From contig NZ_CP022098.1 of NCBI RefSeq assembly GCF_002305875.1, positions 10,106,001 to 10,170,000 of the forward strand: a stretch of 64,000 bases of DNA. The letters run 5' to 3'. Shown piece by piece: positions 52,598 to 61,329 of the stretch. The position numbers were made by a program, and so were the translations under genes. This stretch comes from Cystobacter fuscus. GTDB lineage: Bacteria; Myxococcota; Myxococcia; Myxococcales; Myxococcaceae. Every line of letters starts with the position of its first letter. Within the stretch, counting starts at the first letter, position 1. A model generated the notes under the pieces. The model worked only from the letters and a program-made list of their open reading frames with translations, was not told where the DNA came from and ran no database searches.

Positions 52598-53275
52598 ATG
52601 CGGATCGGAATCATCGCGGAGGGCCGGGGCGACCTCGCCGTCATCTCCAATATCTTGAGGGGGCTCGGTATCGACTTCGAGGACATCCAGTTCCTGCGGC
52701 CCCAATATGCGCTCGATGAGACGGATCTCCACGCCATGTCGGAGGAGCAATTCAGCAACTGGGGGCTCGTGAAGAAGGAGTGCACCACCGGCTCACTGCT
52801 GGAAGAGTTCCTGAACAGCCCCATCGACGAGGAGCGACTGGTCGTCATCCACATCGACACGGCGGAGGCGGGACTTCCCGACTACGATGTCACCCGTCCT
52901 CCGGGTTCGACGAAGGACTCCGCCATCGAGTTGCGCAAGCGCGTCGCGGCGAAACTCGACGAGTGGCTATCCAAGCGGAAGTCGGACCAGTTCCACTACG
53001 CCATCGCCGTCGAGGAGACCGAGGCGTGGATCCTGACGCTCTATCAGAAGAAGGAGACCTCCACCGCTCGCGACCCCAAGAAGGCGCTCCGGAAGGAGTT
53101 GGACCAGCGCCACTCGGACAAGGAGCGCAAGCAGCTCTCCCAGATGAGGGCCTACGAACACCACGACAAGCTGAGCCGGGACTTCCGCAAGCGACGCACG
53201 CTGGAGGACTGCGCCACGCGCAATCACAGCCTGCGTCTTTTCCTGGAGTCGCTCGCCGCCAACGAAGAGGACTGA
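52598..53275 (+). CDS. TOPRIM-like small protein, probable effector partner of the ATPase
   Basis: A 225-residue protein. The ATG at 52598 is eight bases after the ATPase stop; the stretch upstream of it belongs to the other frame. It starts MRIGIIAEGRGD, a strand-loop with Glu8 and Asp12 that matches the first TOPRIM acidic motif. The second acidic motif is IHIDTAE (Asp87, Glu90), and the third region is VEETEAWIL (Glu139, Glu140, Glu142). The EAW element resembles RloB/DUF4276-type proteins. The C-terminal quarter is basic and charged (RKRRTLEDC). Such proteins, paired with an OLD-like ATPase, are effectors in AbiL, RloAB and PARIS-like defence. Nuclease activity is inferred, not shown. Confidence 0.7.
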   Translation: MRIGIIAEGRGDLAVISNILRGLGIDFEDIQFLRPQYALDETDLHAMSEEQFSNWGLVKKECTTGSLLEEFLNSPIDEERLVVIHIDTAEAGLPDYDVTRPPGSTKDSAIELRKRVAAKLDEWLSKRKSDQFHYAIAVEETEAWILTLYQKKETSTARDPKKALRKELDQRHSDKERKQLSQMRAYEHHDKLSRDFRKRRTLEDCATRNHSLRLFLESLAANEED

Positions 53276-53389
53276 CTCGCGCCCTCTCAGCGCTTCGCCG
53301 AGGCATCCCCACGCCAGCGAGCGTCCCGCTCGTCAAAGGGTGAACAGGAAGCCGTTTGCCCCATGCTCTTTTCGGAGCACACTGGGGCC

Positions 53390-53929
53390 ATGACCATCGA
53401 GACGCTCTCTTCGAAAGAGGTCTACCGGAACCGCTGGATGACCGTGCGCGAGGACGCCATCCGCAGACAGGACGGCACGAGCGGCATCTACGGTGTCGTC
53501 GACAAGCCGGACTTCGCGCTCGTCATCCCCTACCAGCACGGCGCGTTCCACCTGGTGGAGCAATACCGCTACCCCGTGAAGGGACGCTACCTGGAGTTCC
53601 CCCAGGGCTCCTGGGAGGAGCAGGCGGATGCGCCACCCGAGACCGTCGCCGCGGGCGAGCTCCAGGAAGAAACCGGGCTGGTGGCCGGACGCATGACGTA
53701 CCTCGGGCACATCTTCAACGCCCCCGGGTACTCGACGCAGGGCATGCACGTCTTCCTCGCCGAGGAGCTGTCTCCGGGCCCCCAGCGCCTGTCCGCCGAG
53801 GAGGGCGACCTCCTGGTCACCCGGGTCACCGTCGAGGAATTCGAGGCGCTCGTCCTCGAGGGCCGCATCAAGGATGCATCCAGCATCTCGGCCTACGGCC
53901 TGCTGCGCATGAAGAAGCGCCTGCCCTGA
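53390..53929 (+). CDS. NUDIX hydrolase (ADP-ribose pyrophosphatase-like)
   Basis: A 179-residue NUDIX protein. The ATG at 53390 is preferred over the one at 53363 because it follows a GG-rich site. The fold is clear: LVIPYQHGAFHLVEQYRYP precedes FPQGSWEE, and the Nudix helix ends GELQEETGL. The usual Arg of REUxEExGU is Gly here, although the glutamates that bind metal are present, and the loop is two residues longer than the basic consensus. GYSTQGMHVFLA follows. Members with this loop cleave nucleoside diphosphate sugars or coenzymes. The substrate is unknown. It is convergent with the LysR gene, 10 bases apart. Confidence 0.85.
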   Translation: MTIETLSSKEVYRNRWMTVREDAIRRQDGTSGIYGVVDKPDFALVIPYQHGAFHLVEQYRYPVKGRYLEFPQGSWEEQADAPPETVAAGELQEETGLVAGRMTYLGHIFNAPGYSTQGMHVFLAEELSPGPQRLSAEEGDLLVTRVTVEEFEALVLEGRIKDASSISAYGLLRMKKRLP

Positions 53930-53939
53930 GAACACTTCC

Positions 53940-54860
53940 TCACTTCGCCAGGGCGCGCTCCCACGGTGGGTTGTCGCCGAAATGTTCCGCGAGGAAATCG
54001 ACGAAGGCGCGCACACGCGGCGGCACCATGCGCCGCTGCGGCATGACCGCGTGGATGCCCGTCTCCGGAAGCGTGTAGCCCGGGAGCACCACCCGCAGCC
54101 GCCCCGCGCGCAGGTCGTCCGCGATGTGCCAGATGGAATGAATGGCAATGCCCTCGCCGGCGACGGCGGCATCACGCAGCAGCTCGCCGAAATTGCTCTC
54201 CAGGCGTCCTCGCACGCGCACGTCAATGCCACGACCCGAGGCATCGAGCAGGCTCCAGGTGTCCTGCCGGCCCTTCGCGCCGAACAGCAAAAGACAATCA
54301 TGTGCCGCCAGATCGTCGGGCGAGCGCGGAGTGCCGCGACGGCGAAGATAGGCGGGTGAGGCGCACAGCACGCGTCTGTTGTTCCCGATGCGGCGCGCGA
54401 CGAGGTTGGAGTCTCCGAGCGCGCCGATGCGAATCGCGAGGTCGAAGCCCTCGCTCACCAGGTCCACGAACTGGTCGCTCAAATGCACGCTCAGACGCAC
54501 CCGTGGATGCCGCGCCATGAACGCGGGCAGCAACGGCGAGACATGCATGCGCCCGAACGAGGCCGACGTCGCCACGCGCAACGTGCCCGCGACTTCCGCA
54601 CCCGAGCGGCGCAGGCTGTCTCCCAACGCTTCGAGGTCCTCGACCAACGGGCGCCCCTGCTCGGCGAGCAGCGCTCCTTCCGGCGTGGGATGCAGGCGGC
54701 GGGTCGTGCGATGCAGCAGGCGCACACCCAGGTCTCGCTCCAGGCGCTTCAAACGCAGGCTGGCCACCGCGACCGAGAGGTCGAGGCTCCTGGCGGCGGC
54801 GCTGATCGATCCCAGGTCCAGCACACGCAGGAACAGGCTGATGTCGGCGACGCGATCCAT
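53940..54860 (-). CDS. LysR-family transcriptional regulator
   Basis: A 306-residue LysR protein of normal length. The N-terminal winged helix-turn-helix reads GSISAAARSLDLSVAVASLR followed by LKRLERDLGVRLLHRTTRRL. The inducer-binding half includes VDLVSEGFDLAIRIG, a classic LTTR strand. It belongs to the subgroup often found near efflux or oxidoreductase genes. The start at 54860 was chosen as MDRVADISLFLRVLD fits the family. It is transcribed away from an MFS gene with 74 bases between the two starts, and it likely controls both itself and that gene. Codon choice looks different from flanking genes by eye. Confidence 0.92.
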   Translation of the reverse strand: MDRVADISLFLRVLDLGSISAAARSLDLSVAVASLRLKRLERDLGVRLLHRTTRRLHPTPEGALLAEQGRPLVEDLEALGDSLRRSGAEVAGTLRVATSASFGRMHVSPLLPAFMARHPRVRLSVHLSDQFVDLVSEGFDLAIRIGALGDSNLVARRIGNNRRVLCASPAYLRRRGTPRSPDDLAAHDCLLLFGAKGRQDTWSLLDASGRGIDVRVRGRLESNFGELLRDAAVAGEGIAIHSIWHIADDLRAGRLRVVLPGYTLPETGIHAVMPQRRMVPPRVRAFVDFLAEHFGDNPPWERALAK

Positions 54861-54862
54861 TC

Positions 54863-54877
54863 TCAAGATTCTATTGA
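54863..54877. promoter_or_regulatory. LysR-type operator candidate (TCAA-N7-TTGA)
   Basis: TCAA (54863-54866) and TTGA (54874-54877) form a dyad two bases before the LysR start codon and about 57 bases before the MFS start. LysR proteins bind such interrupted dyads and often repress their own gene while activating the divergent one. An AT-rich patch (TTTTTGAAAAATAT, 54900-54913) on the MFS side could be the promoter. Confidence 0.45.
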
Positions 54878-54934
54878 AACTGAATCCAGGTAGCGGCGGT
54901 TTTTGAAAAATATCCGCTTGCCTAGTTTCCCCGC

Positions 54935-56167
54935 ATGACTCCCGCTCCACCCCCCACACGCCTGCCCCTGACGCTCTACGCCCTCACCGTCGGCGCCTTC
55001 GGAATCGGCACGACGGAATTCGTGATCATGGGCCTCCTCCAGCAGGTCGCCGACGACCTGCACGTCGGCATCGCCACCGCTGGCCTGCTGATCTCGGGCT
55101 ACGCGCTCGGGGTCTTCGTCGGCGCACCGCTGCTCACGCTCGCGACCGGCCGCATGCCGCGCAAGGCCGTGCTGGTCGCGCTGATGGGGGTGTTCACGCT
55201 CGGCAACCTCGCCTGCGCGCTGGCACCCAACTACACGCTGCTGATGGTCGCACGCGTCGTCACGTCGCTGGCGCATGGCACCTTCTTCGGCGTGGGCTCC
55301 GTCGTGGCGACCAGCATGGTGGCGCCGGAACGCAAGGCCTCGGCGATCTCGATCATGTTCACCGGGCTGACCGTCGCGACGCTGCTGGGCGTGCCCGCCG
55401 GCGCGCGGCTCGGGCTGGACTTCGGCTGGCGCGCGACATTCTGGGCCGTCACGGCGATCGGCCTCGTCGCCACCGGGGTGATCGCCTTGCTGGTGCCGCA
55501 CACTCGCAACGACGACGCCACGCCCACGTCTCGCGAGATACTGGGTGTGATCGCGCGTCCGCAGGTGGTGCTCGGGCTCGTGATGACGGTGCTCGGCTTC
55601 GCCGGCGTGTTCGCGGTGTTCACCTATATCCAGCCCTTGCTCACGCGGATCTCCGGATTCACGCAAGGCGCGGTGTCGCCCGTCCTGCTCGTGTTCGGCG
55701 GTGGCATGATCCTCGGCAACCTGCTCGGCGGACGCCTGGCCGACCACCGTCTGATGCCCGCGGTGTTCGGTACCCTGGCGGCGCTCGCGGGGGTGCTGTT
55801 CGCGATGACGTTCGCGCTGCGCGTCCCGATCGCCGCGATCGCCTTCGTTGGCGTGTTCGGTGCCGCGGCCTTCGCGACGGTGGCGCCCCTGCAGATGCGC
55901 GTGCTGCGGAAGGCCGAGGGCGCGGGCCAGAGCCTGGCCTCGAGCCTCAACATCGCCGCGTTCAATCTCGGCAACGCGGTCGGCGCGTGGATGGGCGGCG
56001 TGGTGATCGACCACGGCCCCGGGCTCGGCGCGGTGACCTGGACGGCCGCGTTGTTGCCCCTCGCGGGCCTCGTGGTGGCGGCCTGGAGCCATGCGCTCGA
56101 TGCGCGCGAAGGCGGCGCCGCGATTCATGCCACGCCCCTGTCCAACACACCGGGCCGAGCGAACTGA
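54935..56167 (+). CDS. MFS transporter (DHA1 drug-efflux type)
   Basis: A 410-residue protein with 12 predicted helices. The first helix contains GAFGIGTTEFVIMGLL, and a central NxxxGxxGxG-like motif is replaced by GALLTLATGRMPRKAVLV, typical of motif A (G-x-x-x-D/R-R-x-G) in the AraJ/DHA1 group. Motif C-like GPAGARLG follows in the fifth helix. These transporters export sugars, drugs or antibiotics using proton flow. It is divergent from the LysR gene and followed 33 bases later by an aldo/keto reductase. The three genes look like one acquired detoxification unit. Confidence 0.9.
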   Translation: MTPAPPPTRLPLTLYALTVGAFGIGTTEFVIMGLLQQVADDLHVGIATAGLLISGYALGVFVGAPLLTLATGRMPRKAVLVALMGVFTLGNLACALAPNYTLLMVARVVTSLAHGTFFGVGSVVATSMVAPERKASAISIMFTGLTVATLLGVPAGARLGLDFGWRATFWAVTAIGLVATGVIALLVPHTRNDDATPTSREILGVIARPQVVLGLVMTVLGFAGVFAVFTYIQPLLTRISGFTQGAVSPVLLVFGGGMILGNLLGGRLADHRLMPAVFGTLAALAGVLFAMTFALRVPIAAIAFVGVFGAAAFATVAPLQMRVLRKAEGAGQSLASSLNIAAFNLGNAVGAWMGGVVIDHGPGLGAVTWTAALLPLAGLVVAAWSHALDAREGGAAIHATPLSNTPGRAN

Positions 56168-56200
56168 TCTTCTCCCACATCCCCATCATCGGAGGCATTC

Positions 56201-57232
56201 ATGGAGTACCGCTTTCTCGGCACGTCTGGTTTGAAGGTCCCCGCGCTCGGTTTCGGCGTCGGCACGTTCGGCGGCAAGGGCCCGTTGTTCAGTGCGTGGG
56301 GCAACACCGATGTCGCGCAGGCCACCCGCCTCATCGACATCTGCCTCGACGTCGGCGTGAACCTCTTCGACACCGCGGACGTCTATTCCGATGGTGCATC
56401 CGAGTCGATCCTCGGCGCGGCGCTCAAGGGACGGCGAGACCGGGTGCTGCTGTCCACGAAAGTGTCACTGCGCGCGGGCGAGGCGCCCAATGACGTGGGT
56501 TCATCCCGGCACCATCTCATCGGCGCGGTCGACAAGGCCTTGCGGCGCCTGGGCACCGACTACATCGACCTGCTGCAACTGCACGCCTTCGATGCGATGA
56601 CCCCGGTCGAGGAAACGCTGTCGACCCTGGATGGCCTCGTGCGCGCGGGCAAGCTGCGCTACCTCGGTGCGTCGAACTTCTCCGGATGGCAGCTCATGAA
56701 GTCGCTCGCGGTCGCCGATCGTCGCGGCTACTCGCGCTATGTCGCCAACCAGGCGTACTACTCGCTGATCGGACGTGACTACGAATGGGAACTGATGCCG
56801 CTCGGCATCGACCAGGGAATTGGCGCGGTGGTGTGGAGCCCGCTCGGCTGGGGGCGGCTCACCGGGAAGATCCGCCGGGGTCAGCCCCTGCCCGAGAGCA
56901 GCCGGCTGCACGACACCGCCAGCTTCGCGCCTCCGGTCGACGACGAGCGTCTGTATCGCGTCGTCGATGCGCTCGATGCGGTCGCGAAGGAGACGGGAAA
57001 GAGCGTGCCGCAGATCGCGTTGAACTGGTTGCTGCGGCGTCCCACGGTGTCCACGGTCCTCATCGGCGCGCGCAACGAGGAACAACTGCGCCAGAACCTC
57101 GGTGCGATCGGCTGGACCCTGACGCCCGAGCAGCTCTCTCGGCTCGATGCCGCCAGCGCCGTCACTCCGCCCTATCCCTACTATCCCTACTGGAACGGGC
57201 AGTTCGCCGAGCGCAGCCCCATCCCCGTCTGA
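56201..57232 (+). CDS. Aldo/keto reductase (AKR12/YajO-like)
   Basis: A 343-residue oxidoreductase. Catalytic residues are the Asp/Tyr in NLFDTADVYSDG, Lys in VLLSTKVSL, and His in LLQLHAFD. The NADP-binding segment LIGARNEEQLRQNLGAIG is present near residue 290. The C-terminus has an unusual PPYPYYPYWNGQ tail. This longer form (about 340 residues) belongs to the bacterial AKR12/KefF-associated class. It shares no obvious relation with the 293-residue reductase at 39280 except the fold. It is the third member of the LysR-MFS-AKR block. Confidence 0.92.
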   Translation: MEYRFLGTSGLKVPALGFGVGTFGGKGPLFSAWGNTDVAQATRLIDICLDVGVNLFDTADVYSDGASESILGAALKGRRDRVLLSTKVSLRAGEAPNDVGSSRHHLIGAVDKALRRLGTDYIDLLQLHAFDAMTPVEETLSTLDGLVRAGKLRYLGASNFSGWQLMKSLAVADRRGYSRYVANQAYYSLIGRDYEWELMPLGIDQGIGAVVWSPLGWGRLTGKIRRGQPLPESSRLHDTASFAPPVDDERLYRVVDALDAVAKETGKSVPQIALNWLLRRPTVSTVLIGARNEEQLRQNLGAIGWTLTPEQLSRLDAASAVTPPYPYYPYWNGQFAERSPIPV

Positions 57233-57355
57233 CGGCCCATGACCCTCCAGGCGGGCGAGGGAGCCCTCCCAGGAGCCCTCCTTCCCGCGCGTGGGCGCTA
57301 CACAGGCCCCGCCGGGCTGTCTACCCTGAGAACCAGGGCAAGAAGGAGTCGAAGC

Positions 57356-57958
57356 ATGGGCGTCCGTACCGAGCATGACGCGCTGGAGCTCATCCACCAG
57401 CGGCGGGTCATCACCGAGGTTCCCGCGATGGGAACCACCTCGCTCGTCGAGGCCGTGGCCGGAGGCCCGGTGAGCGGGAGCTGGCGCGCACACGCCAAGG
57501 GCCGATTGATGTACCGGCTGGGCCGCATCCTGCGCGCCTCGCACGACGTGCTCTCCGTGCGGCTCGTCGAGGGCAAGGTGGCCTTCGTGGACGCCTCACT
57601 GTGGCCCGCGGTGTACCGCGTGGCCATGGAGCCTTCGCGCCGCCGCCGCTCATTGGAGGGCCTGTCCCCCCAGGCCCGCGCCCTGCTCACCGCCGTGGAG
57701 CGCGACCGGGAGGTGCGTCTGGACAAGGAAGGCGAATGGACCAAGGCCCGCGAGGCCCTGGAGGAGCGGCTGCTCGTGCACGCCTCCGAGGCCCAGGAGT
57801 CCGATGGACGCTACGTCGTCGTCCTGCGCTCCTGGCGCGACTGGGTGTCGCCCACCATCGAGCACGCCGCGAAAACCCTCACCTACGAGGAAGCCCTCGA
57901 ACGGCTGCGAGGGCACTGCGGCGGAGCCCCCGCGGGACTCGGCGCCTGGGTGCCCTGA
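57356..57958 (+). CDS. Protein of unknown function, weakly like AlkZ-related proteins
   Basis: A 200-residue soluble protein. The ATG at 57356 has AAGGAG at 57343-57348; open frame upstream is not convincing. The first part reads HDALELIHQRRVITEVPAMG then SWRAHAKGRLMYRLGRIL, followed by LSVRLVEGKVAFVDASLWPAVYRVA. This resembles winged-helix proteins described as related to the AlkZ/YcaQ glycosylase group, but no DNA glycosylase catalytic residues are evident and the resemblance is weak. The rest is helical. Its end is four bases from the convergent acetyltransferase gene. Confidence 0.6.
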   Translation: MGVRTEHDALELIHQRRVITEVPAMGTTSLVEAVAGGPVSGSWRAHAKGRLMYRLGRILRASHDVLSVRLVEGKVAFVDASLWPAVYRVAMEPSRRRRSLEGLSPQARALLTAVERDREVRLDKEGEWTKAREALEERLLVHASEAQESDGRYVVVLRSWRDWVSPTIEHAAKTLTYEEALERLRGHCGGAPAGLGAWVP

Positions 57959-57962
57959 CGTC

Positions 57963-59156
57963 CTAGAACATGTCGGGCATCGCCGGAGGCGCTCCGGAGA
58001 AGAGCGCCTCGGCCGTGCGCAGGGTGGAGTCATCGGCCTCCAGGACTCCGGCGAGCTGGAGCGCGGCGGGTGACAGGAAGCCACTGTAGAGCGCGGCGAG
58101 CGCCCGGACATGGAGCTTCAAGTCCCCCTCCCCGCCAGGGCGCACCTGGGCCTCCCCCTCCTCCACCTCCAGGACGAAGCGGCCCTGGTTCTCCGGGAAG
58201 AGGTCGTCCACCACCTCCAGGTGCAGCGCCCCCGAGAGCCCGGGAGGATAGCCCCGGGCCTGGAGCGCGGCGGGCACGTCCAGCACGCGCAGCATCCAGT
58301 AGTCGTTCAGCTTCACCTGGTACGACTGCTCTCGCAGCAGGAAGAGGAGCGGACTCACGGGCCCCCCGCGCCAGGTGGCCTCGGCGGCCAGCGAGCGATG
58401 GTCTCCGAGGAAGCTCAACAACCGGCGCCCCGCGGCGGGCGTGAGCGCCAGGATGTCGGTGAGGTTCAGCTCCTGCTTGTGGCCAGAGGCCGAGAGGTTG
58501 CGGCGCGACAGGAAGAGGTGGCCCTCCACCCCGGAGGCCCCCTCCACCAGGTAGCCATAGGCGCGCTCTCCCCGGGGCTGCCGGACGCGGTTCCAGATGT
58601 ACGCGCCCCGATCGAGCCACCCCATCTGCTTGCGCGCATGACGCAGATAGACATCGTGGAGGGCGGGCATGTCGTCCGCCTCCACCGGCCGCAGCGCGAG
58701 CGTCCGCTCCTGGAAATCGATTCCGGACAGTTGCAGGCGGTGCTCGAAGCACGCGCCCGCCTGCTCGAAGCCCACGCGCCGGTAGAGCGGTTGGGTGGAC
58801 GGATAGAGACCCGCGAGCACATGGCCCTCGGCGCGCAGTTCCTGGAGGACCTGGCGCATGAGGCGTCCCCCCGAGCCCTGCCCCCGGCGGGCGGGCGCCA
58901 CCCCCACGCCGGCGACGCCGCCCAGGGACACCCGGCGCCCTCCCCACCACTGCCCCATGGGAATGAGGACGGCCGTCGCGGCCACCGCGCCCCCTTCCCT
59001 CAGGAGTCGCAGCCGGGCCCCTCCCTCCTCGATCCGGCGCAGCCAGCCGAGCGTGAAGTCCGGGGTCATGGCGAACGCCTGGGAAAGGATGTCCTCCGCC
59101 GAGGCCACTTCCCGCTCATCCCGCGGGGGTCCGAAGTCCGCTACGGCCGCTTCCAT
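57963..59156 (-). CDS. GNAT acetyltransferase of the Eis type
   Basis: A 397-residue three-domain protein like Eis (about 400 residues). The N-terminal GNAT domain has VSLGGVAGVGVAPARRGQGSG with acetyl-CoA loop RRGQGSG. The middle domain is a second degenerate GNAT fold (residues about 150-290). The C-terminus (about 295-397) is SCP2-like (LHLEVVDDLFPENQGRF). It ends in the Phe carboxylate that acts as base in Eis (MPDMF, residue 397). Eis from mycobacteria acetylates aminoglycosides at many positions. Here drug or protein acetylation is possible. It is divergent from htpG with 160 bases between starts. Confidence 0.9.
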   Translation of the reverse strand: MEAAVADFGPPRDEREVASAEDILSQAFAMTPDFTLGWLRRIEEGGARLRLLREGGAVAATAVLIPMGQWWGGRRVSLGGVAGVGVAPARRGQGSGGRLMRQVLQELRAEGHVLAGLYPSTQPLYRRVGFEQAGACFEHRLQLSGIDFQERTLALRPVEADDMPALHDVYLRHARKQMGWLDRGAYIWNRVRQPRGERAYGYLVEGASGVEGHLFLSRRNLSASGHKQELNLTDILALTPAAGRRLLSFLGDHRSLAAEATWRGGPVSPLLFLLREQSYQVKLNDYWMLRVLDVPAALQARGYPPGLSGALHLEVVDDLFPENQGRFVLEVEEGEAQVRPGGEGDLKLHVRALAALYSGFLSPAALQLAGVLEADDSTLRTAEALFSGAPPAMPDMF

Positions 59157-59316
59157 GAAAGGTCTCCTGGGGGTCGTGAAGGGGGGTGCAGCCTAGAACA
59201 CACGCCTCCCGCCCGTCCCCCTGACGAGCAGACACTGTCCGCTGGACAAGGCCCCCCCCATGGTTAAAGGGAGGGACGCTCGCGTCCCGTTCACCGGACG
59301 CCCTCGGAGGAACCCC

Positions 59317-61296
59317 ATGTCCGTCGACTCCCAGCGGGAGACCCACCACTTCCAGGCGGAGATCAACCAGCTCCTCAACCTGGTCATCAATTCTCTCTAC
59401 AGCCACAAGGAGATCTTCCTGCGCGAGCTCGTGTCGAACGCCTCGGACGCGCTCGACAAGCTGCGCTTCCGCTCGGTCACCGAGCCGGAGCTGCTCGGAG
59501 GAGAGTCCGCGCTGGAGATCCACATCATTCCGGACGCGGACAAGGGCACGCTGACGCTGGAGGACACCGGCATCGGCATGACGCATGACGAGCTGGTGAA
59601 GAACCTGGGCACCATCGCCCACTCCGGCTCGCGCGAGTTCCTGGACATGGTGGCCCAGCGCGGCCAGAAGGACGTCAACCTCATCGGCCAGTTCGGCGTG
59701 GGCTTCTACAGCGCCTACCTCGTGGCCGACCGCGTCGAGGTGGTCAGCCGCGCCGCGGGGCAGACCCAGGCCTGGCGCTGGACGTCGGATGCCAAGGGCT
59801 CCTTCACCGTGGAGCCCGCCGAGCGCTCGACGCGCGGCACCGCCATCACCCTGCACCTCAAGGAGGAGCAGAAGGAGTTCCTGGGCGAGTGGCGGCTGCG
59901 CGAGCTCATCAAGCAGTACTCGGACTACGTGAGCCACCCCATCCACCTGGAGGTGAAGAAGACCACCGGGGAGGGTGACGCCCAGAAGACCGAGACGAAG
60001 CGCGAGGTGATCAACAAGGCGAGCGCCCTGTGGCAGCGCGCCAAGAGCGAGATCACCGACGAGCAGTACCAGGAGTTCTACAAGCACCTGTCGCACGACT
60101 GGGAGGCGCCGCTCGCGTGGACGCACTTCCGCACCGAGGGCAACCAGGTCTTCACCGGCCTGCTCTTCGTGCCCAAGCACCCGCCGTTCGACCTGAACAG
60201 CCAGGAGCAGCGCGGGGTGCGGCTGTTCGTCAAGCGCGTGCTCATCATGGACCGCTGCGAGGAGATGCTGCCGCAGTGGCTGCGCTTCGTGCGCGGCGTG
60301 GTGGACTCGGATGACCTGCCGCTCAACGTGTCGCGCGAGCTGCTCCAGGACTCGGCCGTGGTGCAGGGCATCCGCAAGCACGTCACCAAGAAGACGCTGG
60401 ACATGCTGGAGAAGCTCGCCAAGGACAAGCCCGAGGACTACCGCACGTTCTGGCAGGCCTTTGGCGCCGTGATCAAGGAAGGGCTCGCGGTGGACCAGGA
60501 GTACCGCGAGAAGATCGGCTCGCTCTTGCGCTACGAGAGCTCGCGCGAGGAGGGCCTCACCTCGCTGGCCGACTACGTGTCGCGGATGAAGGAGGGCCAG
60601 GAGGCCATCTATTACGTCTTCGGCGAGACGCGGAAGGCCGTGGTGGACTCGCCGCACCTCGAGGCGCTCAAGAAGCGCGGCTACGAGGTGCTGTACATGA
60701 CGGACCCGGTGGACGAGTGGGCCAGCCAGGGCCTCAAGGACTTCCAGGGCAAGCCGCTGGTGTCGGCGATGCACGCGGACCTCAAGCTCAAGGAGACGGA
60801 CGAGGAGAAGCGCGAGAAGGAGGAGCGCGCCAAGGGCCTGGGGCCGCTCGCCGAGAAGATGAAGGAAGTGCTCAAGGAGCAGGTGCGCGAGGTGCGCGCG
60901 TCGGATCGCCTCACCGACTCGCCCTGCTGCCTGGTGGTGCCCGAGGGTGGCTCGCACGCGTTCGTGGAGCGGCTCCTGCGCGAGCGCGGCCGGAGCATTC
61001 CGCGCGCCAAGCGCATCCTGGAGGTCAACCCCCAGCACCCCATCATCCAGCACCTGAGCGCCCTGCAGCAGAAGGAGCCCGGCTCGGAGCAGCTCAAGGA
61101 GTGGGTGGAGATGCTCTACGATCAGGCGCTGCTCACCGAGGGCAGCAGCGTGGAGGATCCCAACCGCTTCGCCCGGCGCATGACGGCGCTGATGACCCAG
61201 TTGGCACAGGGCGGCACCCCTTCCGCCCCGCCCGAGGGCAACCACGCGGCGGCGCCCACCACGAGCACCCAGGCCGCGCCCACCGCGAGCGCCTGA
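59317..61296 (+). CDS. htpG: Chaperone HtpG (Hsp90)
   Basis: A 659-residue Hsp90. The ATG at 59317 follows CGGAGGAA. The N-terminal ATP lid region shows [18 protein letters not shown] (residues about 36-53), [12 protein letters not shown], and [15 protein letters not shown]. The middle domain is normal, and the C-terminal dimerisation helices finish with an Ala/Thr tail. The family folds and remodels client proteins under heat stress. No HrcA CIRCE or sigma-32 site was clear in the upstream 160 bases. The next gene starts 33 bases later and might ride on the same message. Confidence 0.98.
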
Positions 61297-61329
61297 GCCT
61301 CCACCCGTAGTAAAAGGGGGCACACCGAG

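Noticed and set aside
53390-53929. Inactive NUDIX protein because the box lacks Arg
   Set aside because: The metal-binding glutamates of the box are present and related NUDIX subfamilies have this extended loop, so it was not flagged as inactive.
39280-57232. Two aldo/keto reductases as a duplicated gene
   Set aside because: The enzymes at 39280 and 56201 differ in length and motif context and belong to different subgroups.
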